64,000 bases of DNA from Erwinia sp. JUb26 (GCF_003751505.1 NZ_RJVB01000008.1:1-64000); one strand, 5' to 3'; counted from the first letter of the stretch, positions 1 through 10,097 are shown. The notes: generated by a model not told the origin, from the letters alone. A program made the numbers and translations.

Positions 1-89
1 TGACCCCATGCCGAACTCAGAAGTGAAACGCCGTAGCGCCGATGGTAGTGTGGGGTCTCCCCATGCGAGAGTAGGGAACTGCCAGGCAT
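1..89 (+). rRNA. rrf: 5S ribosomal RNA, 3' part (cut by window edge)
   Basis: The first 89 bases match the last three quarters of an enterobacterial 5S rRNA, beginning at about position 32 of the 120-nt molecule and ending in the usual GCCAGGCAT. The rest of the rRNA operon lies to the left of the window. The neighbouring yhdWXYZ genes match the E. coli setting next to the rrnD operon. Confidence 0.95.
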
Positions 90-103
90 CAAATAGAGAT
101 GAA

Positions 104-130
104 GCCCTCTGCGAAAGCAGAGGGCTTTTT
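104..130 (+). terminator. Rho-independent terminator of the rRNA operon
   Basis: A nine-base-pair stem (GCCCTCTGC / GCAGAGGGC) with a GAAA tetraloop is followed by a run of T. It starts 14 bases after the 5S rRNA end, so it ends the rRNA operon transcript. Bases 131-260, up to the convergent yhdZ, hold no gene that I can see. Confidence 0.93.
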
Positions 131-260
131 CTTTTGTCTAAAATTAAGCCATCTGCAATTGATCTTCCGGCAGAAAGCATTGAAGCCACCCTTAAGTCAT
201 CGTGATGTTATACGAGCCGAGTGAAAACGGCCCGCTATATGGACTAAAAATATCTAAAAA

Positions 261-1022
261 TCAATGGATAACCTGAGACAGGAATGCACGTGTTCGCTCC
301 GACTTAGGATTAGAGAAAAACTCCTGCGGCGGTGCCTGCTCGACAATTTCCCCGCGATCCATAAAGATCACCCGATCCGCGACGGTACGCGCAAAGCCCA
401 TCTCATGGGTAACACACAGCATCGTCATCCCATCTTCGGCCAGGCCAATCATCGTATCCAGCACCTCTTTCACCATTTCCGGATCCAGGGCAGACGTCGG
501 CTCATCAAACAACATGATCTTCGGTTTCATGCACAGCGAACGGGCGATCGCTACGCGCTGCTGCTGGCCACCCGACAGCTGGCCGGGAAACTTATGCGCA
601 TGTTCAGCAATACGGACGCGTTCCAGATAATGCATGGCCAGTTCTTCCGCCTCTTTCTTCGGCGTTTTCCGAACCCAGATCGGAGCAAGGGTACAGTTCT
701 GCAGCACGCTCAGGTGGGGAAAGAGATTGAAATGCTGGAAAACCATGCCAACTTCAGTGCGTACGCGCTCGATATTACGCAGATCGTCGTTAAGCAGAGT
801 TCCGTCAACCACAATACGACCCTGCTGATGTTCTTCCAGATGGTTGATGCAGCGGATCGTGGTGGATTTACCGGAACCCGAAGGTCCGCACAGGACGATT
901 CGCTCGCGCGGTTTAACCGCCAGATTAATATTTTTTAGCACGTGAAACTGCCCGTACCATTTATTAACGTTTTCGAGCGTAATCATCATCGCATCGTCAG
1001 AAGGGGTAATAATTTGAGTCAT
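261..1022 (-). CDS. yhdZ: polar amino-acid ABC transporter ATP-binding protein YhdZ
   Basis: This 253-residue protein is the ATPase of an amino-acid importer of the AapP/GlnQ class. It hydrolyses ATP at the inner face of the membrane to drive uptake. Visible motifs are Walker [10 protein letters not shown] (residues 46-54), the Q-loop around residue 96, the signature LSGGQQQR (149-156) and Walker [13 protein letters not shown] (169-180), followed by the switch His in VTHEMGF. It is the last gene of the four-gene cluster yhdW-X-Y-Z, 10 bases after yhdY. The cluster next to a 5S rRNA matches E. coli yhdWXYZ. The exact amino acid carried is not known from the sequence. Confidence 0.93.
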   Translation of the reverse strand: MTQIITPSDDAMMITLENVNKWYGQFHVLKNINLAVKPRERIVLCGPSGSGKSTTIRCINHLEEHQQGRIVVDGTLLNDDLRNIERVRTEVGMVFQHFNLFPHLSVLQNCTLAPIWVRKTPKKEAEELAMHYLERVRIAEHAHKFPGQLSGGQQQRVAIARSLCMKPKIMLFDEPTSALDPEMVKEVLDTMIGLAEDGMTMLCVTHEMGFARTVADRVIFMDRGEIVEQAPPQEFFSNPKSERTRAFLSQVIH

Positions 1023-1032
1023 TTAATTAACC

Positions 1033-2133
1033 TCAGTGCGGCGTACGCCCGGTGTGAAAGCGCTTTTCCAGATGCTGGCTATAGCGCGACATGCTAAAAC
1101 AGAAAATCCAGTAGACCAGTGCAGCAAAAACGTATCCCTCGGTCGACATACCCAGCCAGGTGGGATCGACGGTGGCCTGCTGTACGCTGCTAAACAGATC
1201 GAATAACCCGATAATGATCACCAGGCTGGTATCTTTGAACAGGGCAATAATGGTATTCACCAGACCCGGGATCACCAGTTTCAAAGCCTGAGGCAGGATA
1301 ACCAGCCCCTGCGTTTTCCAGTATCCCAGCCCCAGCGATTCCGCGGCTTCGTACTGGCCCTTTGGCAGCGCCTGCAGTCCGCCGCGAACCACTTCCGCGA
1401 CATAGGCCGACTGAAACAGGATCACCCCAACCAGAGCGCGGATAAGCTTATCAATGGTGCTGCCTTCAGCCATAAATAGCGGCAGCATCACCGAGGACAT
1501 AAACAGCACGGTTATGAGCGGCACACCCCGCCAAAACTCGATAAACAGGATGCACAGCGTACGCACCACCGGCATGGTCGAGCGGCGGCCCAATGCCAAT
1601 AGGATCCCGAGCGGAAGTGCTCCGGCGATCCCCACCGATGCGATGATCAGCGTTAGCGTCAATCCTCCCCACTGGCGAGTTTCCACTCGCTCCATGCCGA
1701 AATAACCCCCGTACATCAGCAGCCAGACGACTATCGGGTAGACGATTGCCCAGACGGCGATATAGCGGCCTCTGCGTGGAAAACGACTGATGAACATGGG
1801 GACGATCGAAACCAGTCCGATAATCAGAGCCAGATTGATGCGCCAGCGTAGTTCATGCGGATACAGGCCATACATAAACTGGCCAAAACGGGCGTGGATG
1901 AATATCCAACACGCCCCTTCCTTCGTACAGTCTGCACGGGTGTTGCCGAACCAGTTAGCCTGAAAGACCAGCCAGTTAAGCGCCGGTGGGATAACCGACC
2001 ACATCACCCACAGGCAAAACAGAGTCAGCAGGGTATTGCCCCAGCTTGAAAACAGATTTTTTCTGGCCCAGGTCACGGCACGCGCAAACGTGTTGGGGGC
2101 AGCGGGTGAAGTTTCATGAGTGGCTACAGTCAT
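1033..2133 (-). CDS. yhdY: polar amino-acid ABC transporter permease YhdY
   Basis: This 366-residue inner-membrane permease is of the HisM/GltK (AapM) type. It has several hydrophobic segments, starting around residues 35-57 and 100-140. The conserved permease segment YQAAESLGL-like (here QYEAAESLGLGYWKTQ, about residues 262-277), which contacts the ATPase, lies in the C-terminal half. The long N-terminal membrane extension is typical of AapM relative to short permeases. It lies between yhdX and yhdZ with gaps of 14 and 10 bases, so the genes are almost certainly one operon. Confidence 0.92.
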   Translation of the reverse strand: MTVATHETSPAAPNTFARAVTWARKNLFSSWGNTLLTLFCLWVMWSVIPPALNWLVFQANWFGNTRADCTKEGACWIFIHARFGQFMYGLYPHELRWRINLALIIGLVSIVPMFISRFPRRGRYIAVWAIVYPIVVWLLMYGGYFGMERVETRQWGGLTLTLIIASVGIAGALPLGILLALGRRSTMPVVRTLCILFIEFWRGVPLITVLFMSSVMLPLFMAEGSTIDKLIRALVGVILFQSAYVAEVVRGGLQALPKGQYEAAESLGLGYWKTQGLVILPQALKLVIPGLVNTIIALFKDTSLVIIIGLFDLFSSVQQATVDPTWLGMSTEGYVFAALVYWIFCFSMSRYSQHLEKRFHTGRTPH

Positions 2134-2147
2134 AATTGTCCGTTCTC

Positions 2148-3326
2148 TTAGCGCTCAATGAGGGCAATCTTGCGGTTATAAATATTCATGAGCAGCGATA
2201 TCGACAGGCTGATAATGAGGTAAACCCCCATCGTAATGGCGATTGTTTCTATAGCCTGGCCTGTCTGATTCAGCACCGTTCCGGCAAACAGCGACACCAT
2301 ATCCGGGTAGCCAATCGCCGCGGCCAGAGAAGAGTTCTTCACGATATTGAGGTACTGACTGGTCAACGGCGGAACAATAACCCGCATTGCCTGCGGAATA
2401 ATGACCTGACGCAGCGTCACCGGATTGGGCAAACCCAGCGAACGGGCCGCTTCATGCTGGCCGTACGGTACCGACTGAATTCCCGAACGAATCACTTCTG
2501 CGATAAATGAAGAGGTGTAAATCGACAGCGCCAGCGTTAACGCAGCCAGTTCCGGTATCAGTACGAAGCCACCGCGGAAGTTGAAGCCGCGCAGCTCAGG
2601 GACATCCCAGTGCATTGGGCGGCCCGCAAACAGCGATGCTGCAAGCGGGAACAGGATCAGCATGGCGACGGCAGCGGGCCAGGTTCGGCGCAGCTGTCCG
2701 GTCTTCAACTGATGCATTTTGTTGTAGCGGAAAAGAGCTATAGTCACCGCCGCCGCCAGCAAAATCGCGATCAGGAACGGCCAGGTTCCCGGCGCATATT
2801 CAGGCCAGGGAATGTATAAGCCGCGATTGCTGACAAACGCGAGGTCGAAGGCGCTGAGTGCCTGGCGGGGGCCGGGTAAATTGCGCAATACGGCAAAGTA
2901 CCAGAAGAAAATCTGTAACAGCGGCGGGATGTTGCGGAACGTCTCAATATAAATATTCGAGATTTTACGCAGCAACCAGTTATCAGACAGTCGTGCCAGC
3001 CCAATAAAGAAGCCGAGAAATGAGGCGAAGACAATACACAGAGCGGAAACCAGCAGCGTATTGGTCAGGCCGACCAGAAACACACGGGCGTAGGTATCGC
3101 CTTCACTGTAATCAATCAGATGCTGGACGATACCGAAGCCCGCGCTGCGTTCCAGGAAGCCGAAACCGGAGGTAATACCGCGATTTGCCAGGTTAATGAT
3201 GGTGTTGTGGATCAGATAGCCAGCAACGAAAAGTACCGCGGCGATCGCAGCGATCTGATAAAGCCATGCGCGAACCGCAGGATTGCTGAATGAAAAATCC
3301 CTTTTTACGGTTGGGCGTTGAGACAT
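2148..3326 (-). CDS. yhdX: polar amino-acid ABC transporter permease YhdX
   Basis: This 392-residue inner-membrane protein is the second permease (AapQ type) of the importer. It has a hydrophobic segment near residues 25-45 and the permease family fold in the C-terminal half, including the ATPase-contact segment GQHEAARSLGLPNPVT. YhdX and YhdY are expected to form the heteromeric channel. The start is preceded by an AGG-containing site in the 67-base gap after yhdW. Sequence and order agree with E. coli yhdX. Confidence 0.92.
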   Translation of the reverse strand: MSQRPTVKRDFSFSNPAVRAWLYQIAAIAAVLFVAGYLIHNTIINLANRGITSGFGFLERSAGFGIVQHLIDYSEGDTYARVFLVGLTNTLLVSALCIVFASFLGFFIGLARLSDNWLLRKISNIYIETFRNIPPLLQIFFWYFAVLRNLPGPRQALSAFDLAFVSNRGLYIPWPEYAPGTWPFLIAILLAAAVTIALFRYNKMHQLKTGQLRRTWPAAVAMLILFPLAASLFAGRPMHWDVPELRGFNFRGGFVLIPELAALTLALSIYTSSFIAEVIRSGIQSVPYGQHEAARSLGLPNPVTLRQVIIPQAMRVIVPPLTSQYLNIVKNSSLAAAIGYPDMVSLFAGTVLNQTGQAIETIAITMGVYLIISLSISLLMNIYNRKIALIER

Positions 3327-3393
3327 GTTGAAACCTCAGTAACGGAAATTCTGATGTGGGCACCGCTGGAGCGGTGCCCGGTATTCGGAGGAA

Positions 3394-4419
3394 TTAACGT
3401 ACTGGCGGTGCGTACTGAATGCCGCCATTGTTCCACAGCGCATTCTGACCACGGGCAATTTTCAGCTGGCTGTCTTTACCGACGTTGCGGTCAAAGACTT
3501 CCTGATAGTTACCAACCTGCTTAACAATATTGTAAGCCCACTTGTTATCGAGCTTCAGATCTTTACCGAAATCACCTTCTGCACCCAGGAGGTGGGCCAT
3601 ATCTGGCGTGGTTGGCTTCGCGGCCATCTGATCGACGTTTTTAGAGGTGACACCCATCTCTTCAGCATTCAGCATGGCAAACAGCGACCACTTCACAATC
3701 GTGAACCAGTCATCATCACCGCGACGGACCACCGGGCCCAGAGGCTCTTTGGAGATCACTTCTGGAAGAACGATAAATTCATCAGGTTTGCCCAGTTTGA
3801 TGCGCAGGGCATACAGCTGAGACTGGTCAGAGGCCAGCGTATCGCAGCGGCCGGTATCCAGCGCCTTTGCGGATTCGTCAGAGCGGTCGAAGGTGACCGG
3901 GGTGTACTGCATTTTGTTCGCTTTGAAATAATCCGCCACGTTCAGCTCGGTATCGGTACCGGCCTGAATACAAACCGTCGCGCCATCCAGTTCTTTTGCA
4001 CTCTTCAGGCCCGCTTTCTGGTGGGTCAGGAAGCCGATACCGTCGTAATAGTTGACCCCGGCGAAAATAAAGCCCATGCCACCGTCACGCGCGGAGGTCC
4101 AGGTGGTATTACGGGACAGAATATCCACCTCGCCCGACTGAAGTGCGGTAAAACGTTCTTTGGCGGTCAGCGGGGTGTACTTCACCTTGCCTGCATCACC
4201 AAATACCGCAGCGGCCGCAGCACGACAAACATCCACATCAATACCGGTGAACTTGCCGCTGGCATCCGCATAGGAGAAGCCCGGCAGGCCATCACTGATA
4301 CCACATTGAATGAAGCCTTTCTTTTTAATGGCATCCAGGGTGGTGCCCGCGTGGGCCTGATTGGCAACGGCAAACAGTGTTGCAGCCGCAATCAAAGTGG
4401 AGAGCATCATTTTTTTCAT
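3394..4419 (-). CDS. yhdW: periplasmic amino-acid-binding protein YhdW
   Basis: This 341-residue solute-binding protein of family 3 (AapJ-like) captures amino acids in the periplasm for YhdXYZ. Residues 1-24 form a classical signal peptide (Lys-rich start, hydrophobic core, AHA cleavage site). The mature part has the family start TLDAIKKKGFIQCGISD and the segment GIDVDVCRAAAAAVFGD. It is first in the operon, as is usual for a binding protein made in excess. The ligand cannot be assigned; the AapJ family mostly binds general L-amino acids. Confidence 0.92.
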   Translation of the reverse strand: MKKMMLSTLIAAATLFAVANQAHAGTTLDAIKKKGFIQCGISDGLPGFSYADASGKFTGIDVDVCRAAAAAVFGDAGKVKYTPLTAKERFTALQSGEVDILSRNTTWTSARDGGMGFIFAGVNYYDGIGFLTHQKAGLKSAKELDGATVCIQAGTDTELNVADYFKANKMQYTPVTFDRSDESAKALDTGRCDTLASDQSQLYALRIKLGKPDEFIVLPEVISKEPLGPVVRRGDDDWFTIVKWSLFAMLNAEEMGVTSKNVDQMAAKPTTPDMAHLLGAEGDFGKDLKLDNKWAYNIVKQVGNYQEVFDRNVGKDSQLKIARGQNALWNNGGIQYAPPVR

Positions 4420-4708
4420 AAAGCATCCTGTGTGGCGGGATCATATTGTTATGTTTTAACGCACGCTGTGGTGCGCTTGCCTGTCTGGCTATTCACAGCT
4501 TTGCAAAGGTAATGCCAGGTTTGCATTGCTCTGAATTCCTTGGAAAGCTTTACTAATAATTAGAAGTGATTTGAAAGTTTAATTAATATCGCGCACCCGA
4601 GCGGGGCAAAAATAGATGGCGTGGTCACAGTTGGTGCAAATAGTTTCACTATATGGAAGTAGTGTGAAGGAGGTATCAATTCTGTAAGGTTTTGGTAAGC
4701 AGAATGAT
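4420..4708 (-). promoter_or_regulatory. upstream region of yhdWXYZ, no gene
   Basis: These 289 bases lie between the lpxP terminator and the yhdW start. They contain no convincing reading frame. They must hold the yhdW promoter, but I cannot place the -35 and -10 boxes with confidence. The stretch is AT-rich near 4545-4585. Confidence 0.5.
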
Positions 4709-4732
4709 AAAAGCCAGCGTGGATACGCTGGC
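4709..4732 (-). terminator. Rho-independent terminator of lpxP
   Basis: A perfect eight-base-pair stem (GCCAGCGT / ACGCTGGC) with a four-base loop lies 21 bases after the lpxP stop. Read on the minus strand it is followed by TTTT. It separates lpxP from yhdWXYZ. Confidence 0.8.
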
Positions 4733-4753
4733 TTTCAAATTTCAGAGGCAATA

Positions 4754-5674
4754 TCAGTAGAGCGAGGCGGCCCCTGCCGGGCGCGTTTTAAAGCGTCGAT
4801 GCAGCCACATATACTGGTCTGGCGCGCGCATGATTTCGTGCTCAATCACCCGGTTCATATAGGCTGCGGCCTGCTGTTCATCATCGATCGGATAATCTTT
4901 CAGCTCCGGCTGGATCACCAGTTCATAGCCGCTGCCATCTTCTTTGCGGATAAGCACGACGGTCACCATCGCCGGTTTTGCCATACGGGCCAGCATCCAT
5001 GTGCCGCTGGTGGTGGCTGCCTGGGGGACGGCGAACAGCGGAGCGAACACGCTGCCTTTCGGGCCGTAATCCTGGTCTGGAGCAAACCACACGGCTTCAC
5101 CCTGTTTAAGCGCCTGAACCATGCCACGTAAATCCCGGCGGTTAATCATCGCTTTGTTAGAGCGCATGCGCCCCTTGGTCTGTACCCATTCCATCAGCTT
5201 GTTATTGTGCGGACGATACATCGCCATCATCGGCTGGCAAAGACCCATTGCGCGGCCGCCCAGCTCAAGCGACATAAAGTGAACGCCGATCACTAAGGCA
5301 CCGCGGCCATCGCTCTGCGCTGCCTGAAGATTATGCAGGCCATTGACCCTGAACCAGCGCTTAACGCGACGGTCAGACCAGAACCAAGCCATTCCAGTTT
5401 CTATCAGCCCCATCCCAAGGGATTCAAAGTTTCCGACGATACGACGTTCCAGCTGCTCCCGATCCATATCCGGGAAACAGAGTTCCAGATTGCGGCGGGC
5501 AATCGAAACGCGGCGCTTCATAAAGCGCATTGAGGTGCGGCCCATCCAAATGCCGAGTCGGTGTAATAACGGATAGGGCAGCTGTACCAGCAAAAACAGT
5601 ACGCTGACGCCGAACCAGGTAAGCCAGTAACGCGGGCGCAGATAGCCCCTCTGGAACTTAGGTGAATGCTTCAT
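4754..5674 (-). CDS. lpxP: lipid A secondary acyltransferase, LpxP type
   Basis: This 306-residue inner-membrane enzyme belongs to the LpxL/LpxM/LpxP family, which adds a secondary acyl chain from acyl-ACP to Kdo2-lipid IV-A. The N-terminal hydrophobic segment (about residues 17-35) is the membrane anchor. The catalytic HX4E motif is His132-Glu137 in VHFMSLELGG. This segment and the following GLCQPMMAMYRPHNN resemble E. coli LpxP more than LpxL, so palmitoleoyl transfer at low temperature is the likely role. Some other stretches are LpxL-like, so the acyl preference is uncertain. Its place between yhdW and fis differs from E. coli. It has its own terminator and is probably transcribed alone. 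Confidence 0.85.
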   Translation of the reverse strand: MKHSPKFQRGYLRPRYWLTWFGVSVLFLLVQLPYPLLHRLGIWMGRTSMRFMKRRVSIARRNLELCFPDMDREQLERRIVGNFESLGMGLIETGMAWFWSDRRVKRWFRVNGLHNLQAAQSDGRGALVIGVHFMSLELGGRAMGLCQPMMAMYRPHNNKLMEWVQTKGRMRSNKAMINRRDLRGMVQALKQGEAVWFAPDQDYGPKGSVFAPLFAVPQAATTSGTWMLARMAKPAMVTVVLIRKEDGSGYELVIQPELKDYPIDDEQQAAAYMNRVIEHEIMRAPDQYMWLHRRFKTRPAGAASLY

Positions 5675-6094
5675 AATTACTCGTATAGCGTTAAGGGATG
5701 GTGAATCTGTATTGCATTAAAGAAACGGATAGCTGCGGTACAGTAACTCAGACACCCAATCAGGACGATGGTTTAACCGGGTTCCGCTACCGGCAAAAAC
5801 TTTACATTCGTGGGGCATTACGCACTGCAGTCAGAAAGGTGAGGGCGGCGGGCCTGCGAAGGCATTTCCATTGGCGCTGAGTGTACACAGGTTACAGGCC
5901 ATACAGGAAGAGGGTAAGCCGAATAATCTGAGAAGAATTTTGAAATTCAAAATGATGAAAACCGAATCATTGAATTTCCGATAAAGCCTGGCCGCTCAAT
6001 TCTTCCTGCGCCTTAAACCACTTTGGCCGCTAACAGGGTCTGCAGGTTGAGTTTTAACTCTCTACATCAGGAAGGACGTGGGGTGGTTGCATTA
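5675..6094. other. intergenic region between fis and lpxP
   Basis: These 420 bases separate the fis terminator from the lpxP start and contain no supported gene. A 60-codon frame on the plus strand (5698-5880) has no family resemblance. The lpxP promoter should be here, reading leftwards, but no strong box pair stands out. In E. coli other genes (yhdJ, yhdU and the acrEF locus) follow fis; none is present. Confidence 0.6.
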
Positions 6095-6128
6095 AAAAAG
6101 GCGCTTCCCATGCCGAGGAGCGCCTTTT
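6095..6128 (-). terminator. Rho-independent terminator of dusB-fis
   Basis: On the minus strand an AGGCGCT / AGCGCCT stem with a 13-base loop is followed by six T residues. It lies 23 bases after the fis stop codon. Confidence 0.85.
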
Positions 6129-6151
6129 ATCAAACACATAACTGATTAGTA

Positions 6152-6448
6152 TCAGTTCATGCCGTATTTTTTCAGTTTCTTACGCAGTGTTCCGCGGTTG
6201 ATACCCATCATCAGGGCTGCACGGGTCTGGTTGCCACGGGTGTATTGCATCACCATGTCCAACAGAGGCTGTTCTACTTCAGCCAGTACCAGCTCATACA
6301 GGTCACTCACATCCTGACCATTCAGTTGAGCAAAATAGTTCTTCAGTGCCTGCTTGACCGAATCACGCAGTGGCTTTTGGGTCACCTGATCCTGTGAGTT
6401 CACGGTAGATACGGTCAGTACGTCAGAATTTACGCGTTGTTCGAACAT
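6152..6448 (-). CDS. fis: DNA-binding protein Fis
   Basis: This 98-residue nucleoid-associated protein bends DNA, activates rRNA promoters and assists site-specific recombination. Compared from memory with the E. coli protein it differs only at one residue (Ser for Asn in DVSDLYEL). The C-terminal helix-turn-helix ([21 protein letters not shown], about residues 76-96) is intact. It follows dusB by 25 bases in the dusB-fis operon, and its expression is set by the growth-phase promoter upstream of dusB. Confidence 0.99.
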   Translation of the reverse strand: MFEQRVNSDVLTVSTVNSQDQVTQKPLRDSVKQALKNYFAQLNGQDVSDLYELVLAEVEQPLLDMVMQYTRGNQTRAALMMGINRGTLRKKLKKYGMN

Positions 6449-6473
6449 AGTTCTGTCAGCTCTTTATTTCTAA

Positions 6474-7439
6474 TTACGCAAGATTTTCGAAGTATGCCTC
6501 CAACGCCTCCAGCTGTTCGCTGGCATCCTCAATGGCGTTGAATGTGCGCCGAAACTGGTCGTTTGGGGCATGCTCCTGGAGATACCAGGAGACGTGCTTC
6601 CGGGCAATACGGTATCCTTTGCGGTGACCATAAAAGTCGTGCAGTTCCCGTAAGTGCTCGATAAGCAAGCGCTTTACTTCAGCTAGTGGCATCGGCGCCA
6701 GCAGCTCCCCAGTGTCCAGATAATGCTGGATTTCCCGGAAGATCCACGGTCTTCCCTGAGCCGCGCGTCCTATCATCAGGGCATCAGCCCCCGTATAGTC
6801 AAGCACAGCTCTGGCTTTATGCGGGTCAGTAATGTCTCCATTCGCGATAATCGGAATGGATACGTTCTGCTTAACTGTCCGAATGCTGTCGTACTCAGCT
6901 TCGCCGTTGAACAAACAAGCGCGTGTGCGTCCATGAATTGTCAGGGCCTGAATACCACAGCGTTCAGCCAATTGGGCAATCTCTACGCAGTTGCGGTTGT
7001 CGCCGTCCCAGCCGGTGCGAATCTTTAACGTTACCGGTACGTCAACTGCATTAACCACCGCCGAGAGGATAGACTTCACCAACTCAGGGTGCTGCAGCAG
7101 TGCCGAACCTGCCATTTTCCGATTCACTTTTTTGGCTGGACATCCCATGTTGATGTCAATCACCTGCGCACCTGATGCAGCATTGATGCGCGCGGCCTGT
7201 GCCATCTCTTCCGGGTCACAACCTGCAATTTGCACGGTACGAATACCTGGCTCATCACTGTGTACCATACGCAACCGTGATTTATCGCTGGCCCAGACTT
7301 CAGGGTTAGACGACATCATCTCGGATACGGTCATTCCAGCGCCCATTGAATAGCAAAGGGTCCTGAACGGCCTGTCTGTGATCCCGGCCATCGGGGCTGC
7401 AATCAATCGATTACGAAGCTGGTGATTTCCTATGCGCAT
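6474..7439 (-). CDS. dusB: tRNA-dihydrouridine synthase B
   Basis: DusB reduces uridine at position 17 of tRNAs to dihydrouridine with FMN and NADPH. The 321-residue product starts at [12 protein letters not shown]; a longer frame begins upstream at 7523 but would run through the fis promoter. Motifs are [13 protein letters not shown] at the TIM-barrel start, the catalytic Cys in [12 protein letters not shown] (about residue 100) and the FMN-phosphate segment [13 protein letters not shown]. It is the first gene of the operon with fis, and the pair is conserved across enteric bacteria. Confidence 0.97.
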   Translation of the reverse strand: MRIGNHQLRNRLIAAPMAGITDRPFRTLCYSMGAGMTVSEMMSSNPEVWASDKSRLRMVHSDEPGIRTVQIAGCDPEEMAQAARINAASGAQVIDINMGCPAKKVNRKMAGSALLQHPELVKSILSAVVNAVDVPVTLKIRTGWDGDNRNCVEIAQLAERCGIQALTIHGRTRACLFNGEAEYDSIRTVKQNVSIPIIANGDITDPHKARAVLDYTGADALMIGRAAQGRPWIFREIQHYLDTGELLAPMPLAEVKRLLIEHLRELHDFYGHRKGYRIARKHVSWYLQEHAPNDQFRRTFNAIEDASEQLEALEAYFENLA

Positions 7440-7477
7440 GAAAAAAAATTGACCATAGTGTGTCCGCAAGGCGGCGT

Positions 7478-7506
7478 ATATTACGCATTTTTTCAGGAAG
7501 ATGAAA
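7478..7506 (-). promoter_or_regulatory. dusB-fis promoter
   Basis: Reading leftwards, a -35 box TTTCAT (7501-7506) and a -10 box TAATAT (7478-7483) are separated by 17 bases. They are followed by a GC-rich discriminator (CGCCGCC). This matches the E. coli fis promoter almost base for base as I recall it. The discriminator is known there to mediate stringent control. The rest of the gap up to prmA is AT-rich, consistent with Fis and IHF sites that I have not tried to place. Confidence 0.85.
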
Positions 7507-7708
7507 GGCCAAACTTTGAACAATCCACCACTGATGGCCCGTTAAGGGCATTGTTGTGCCTGTCTATTTTCTTTTAGTTCATATAAAACAATAAATTAAA
7601 AAAATATGCTGAAATTGTATACAAAGATTTTTCTTTTTTTGTGACCAATATAACAACATTTTTCACGTCAGATTGACTGTTATTTGGCACATGTGACGTA
7701 AGGAAAGC

Positions 7709-7738
7709 GCTGACGCAGTTCTAATGACCTGCGCCAGC
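7709..7738 (-). terminator. hairpin after prmA, possible terminator
   Basis: A ten-base-pair stem with one wobble pair (GCTGGCGCAG / CTGCGTCAGC) lies six bases after the prmA stop. Only a short T stretch follows on the minus strand, so termination may be partial. Confidence 0.45.
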
Positions 7739-7744
7739 GAAATT

Positions 7745-8626
7745 TTAGTGGCGGACACCGGTGATGCGGCACCACTCTTCTTTCTCGGCAACCGGGTCGA
7801 GTGCGAAGGTCTCCGCGTAGGCTTCACAGACGCTTTCGGCCTGGCTCGCCAACACGCCTGAAAGACCCAAATGACCGCCGTCTTTTGGCAACACGCTAAT
7901 CAGCGGTGCCAGTTCACGCAGCGGGCCCGCCAGGATATTGGCGACCACCACATCGGCGATCAGGTTGTCCGGCTGCTGGTGGGGAAGATAGAGCGACAGG
8001 CGGTCAGAAACGCCGTTACGCTCAGCGTTATCACGGCTTGCCTGAATGGCCTGCGGATCGATATCAATGCCAATCGCCTGTGCTGCACCGAGTTTCAGCG
8101 CCGCAATGGCCAGAATGCCGGAGCCGCAGCCAAAATCGATCACCGTTTTACCTACCAGATCCAGACCGTCGAGCCATGCAAGGCACAGCGCGGTGGTCGG
8201 GTGGGTGCCGGTACCAAAGGCAAGGCCCGGATCGAGCATCACGTTAACCGCTTCAGGGTCCGGCACATCACGCCAGCTTGGGCAGATCCACAGACGCTGA
8301 CCAAAACGCATTGGGTGGAAGTTATCCATCCACTCGCGTTCCCAGTCCTTATCTTCGATCTGCTCGATCTTATGGTGGAAGCCCGATCCCAGCAGCGGAT
8401 GCTGTTCCAGTCCGGCGATCACGTCCGGCATCTCGGTTTCGGCATCAAACAGGCCGATCACGTCGGTGTCGCCCCACAGGCGAGTTTCGCCCGGCAGCGG
8501 TTCGAAAACCGGATTATCGTGCGTATCCTGGAAGGTCACCGATACCGCACCGTTTTCAATCAGGGCGTCACCCAGCTCTTCAGCCTGAGCGCCGGTCGTA
8601 TTAATCTTCATCTGTATCCAGGGCAT
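7745..8626 (-). CDS. prmA: ribosomal protein L11 methyltransferase
   Basis: PrmA trimethylates several amino groups of ribosomal protein L11 using S-adenosylmethionine. The 293-residue product starts at [12 protein letters not shown]; a longer frame from 8761 overlaps panF and is not family-like. The SAM-binding motif I is [20 protein letters not shown], and the substrate-side motif is [12 protein letters not shown] (NPPF-like position). It follows panF by 10 bases, giving the operon yhdT-panF-prmA. Confidence 0.97.
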   Translation of the reverse strand: MPWIQMKINTTGAQAEELGDALIENGAVSVTFQDTHDNPVFEPLPGETRLWGDTDVIGLFDAETEMPDVIAGLEQHPLLGSGFHHKIEQIEDKDWEREWMDNFHPMRFGQRLWICPSWRDVPDPEAVNVMLDPGLAFGTGTHPTTALCLAWLDGLDLVGKTVIDFGCGSGILAIAALKLGAAQAIGIDIDPQAIQASRDNAERNGVSDRLSLYLPHQQPDNLIADVVVANILAGPLRELAPLISVLPKDGGHLGLSGVLASQAESVCEAYAETFALDPVAEKEEWCRITGVRH

Positions 8627-8636
8627 AGCAATTCTC

Positions 8637-10097
8637 TTATTCAAACAGGGTGGAGGGCTTCTGCGGTTCAACGGCAGCGTGGCCAAAACGGTTACCGGCA
8701 ATAAATGCCAGCAGACTGAGCAGCAGCGCGGGCACAATCGGGTGGAAACCCATCGGCTCAATGTGCAGGCTGGCCAGCAGTGTGTAACAGACAGCGCCGG
8801 TAATCATGCTGCTCAGTGCGCCGGCGGCATTCGCCTTTTCCCAGTACAGCCCCAGCACCAGCGGCCAGAGGAACACGGCTTCAAGGCCACCGAACGCCAG
8901 CAGATTCAGCCAGATAATCATATCTGGTGGATTCCACGCCGCCAGCAGCAGCAGCAGACCCAGCACCAGCGTCACCAGGCTGGAAAAGCGTTTAAGCAGG
9001 CGTTCGTTCGCCATTTGCTCAGGCCGTACGCGCAGGTAAAGATCTTTCACGATCGTTGCCGATGATTGTAGCAGCTGGGCATTGATCGTTGACATGATCG
9101 CGGCCATCGGGGCGGCCAGGAAGATCCCCGCAGCCAGCGGCGGCAGTACCTTGATCATCAGCGTCGGGATCACCTGGTCGGGGATCGCCAGATCCGGCAG
9201 CACGGCGCGGCCCAGCGCACCGGCCAGATGCATACCCAGCATCAGCACGGCGACCACGATAGTACCGAGGACGATCGCCATATGCACCGCTTTGCTGTCT
9301 TTATAAGAGATGCAGCGCACGGCGGTATGCGGCAGGCCGATAACGCCGAAGCAGACCAGCACCGAGAACGAGGCGAGGAACGTCGGCGTCAGAATGTTAT
9401 CCACGCCGGAAGGCGTAATCAGCCGGGGATCGATCGCTTCCAGTTTGGCCACGGCGCTGTGCATTCCGCCTGCTGCGTGGATTACCGCGTACAGCAGCAG
9501 AAACGTTCCCAGCAGCATCACCAGGCCCTGCATCGCATCGTTAAGCACGCTGGCACGGAAGCCGCCAAAGGCGGTATACAGCGCAATGCTGCCGCCGAAA
9601 ATCAGCAGCCCGGTATCGTAAGGGATACCCGCTGCCGTCTCCAGCAGGCGCGCGCCGCCGATAAACTGCACCGTCATCGCGCCAATAAAAGCCACCAGCA
9701 GGCTGAGGCTCGCCAGCCACACCAGCAGCGGGCTGCGGTAGCGGGCATACAGCATATCGTTGAGCGTAACGGCGTTGTAACGACGGGCAAGAATAGCGAA
9801 TTTTTTCCCCAGTACGCCCAGCGCCAGCCAGACGGCGGGAACCTGTACCAGCGACAGCAGCACCCAGCCGAGGCCGTACTTATAGGCGGCACCGGGGCCA
9901 CCGATAAACGAACTGGCGCTGATGTAAGTCGTGGTCAGCGTCATCGCCAGCACAAAGCCGCCCATTGAACGGCTACCGAGGAAATACTCGGTGAGGAAGC
10001 TTCCTTCTCGGCGCTTGCGCATAGCAAACACCGACAGACCGGCGACCAGCAGCAAATAGCCAATCAGCGGTAAAACGATCTCAAGCTTCACTATCAT
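8637..10097 (-). CDS. panF: sodium/pantothenate symporter
   Basis: PanF imports pantothenate, the coenzyme A precursor, together with sodium. The 486-residue protein is almost entirely hydrophobic, with about 13 membrane segments typical of the solute:sodium symporter family. The family signatures around [22 protein letters not shown]-like residues 55-76 and the segment [18 protein letters not shown] (about 174-191) are visible. It overlaps the end of yhdT by 17 bases, which suggests translational coupling. Confidence 0.96.
   Translation of the reverse strand: MIVKLEIVLPLIGYLLLVAGLSVFAMRKRREGSFLTEYFLGSRSMGGFVLAMTLTTTYISASSFIGGPGAAYKYGLGWVLLSLVQVPAVWLALGVLGKKFAILARRYNAVTLNDMLYARYRSPLLVWLASLSLLVAFIGAMTVQFIGGARLLETAAGIPYDTGLLIFGGSIALYTAFGGFRASVLNDAMQGLVMLLGTFLLLYAVIHAAGGMHSAVAKLEAIDPRLITPSGVDNILTPTFLASFSVLVCFGVIGLPHTAVRCISYKDSKAVHMAIVLGTIVVAVLMLGMHLAGALGRAVLPDLAIPDQVIPTLMIKVLPPLAAGIFLAAPMAAIMSTINAQLLQSSATIVKDLYLRVRPEQMANERLLKRFSSLVTLVLGLLLLLAAWNPPDMIIWLNLLAFGGLEAVFLWPLVLGLYWEKANAAGALSSMITGAVCYTLLASLHIEPMGFHPIVPALLLSLLAFIAGNRFGHAAVEPQKPSTLFE

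Noticed and set aside
3592-4512. 306-codon open frame on the plus strand
   Set aside because: It is antisense to yhdW, whose signal peptide and domain are clear. The translated product is rich in His/Arg and low in sense.
7871-8704. 277-codon open frame on the plus strand
   Set aside because: It lies wholly antisense to prmA and the start of panF, has no family features, and reflects codon bias of the real genes.
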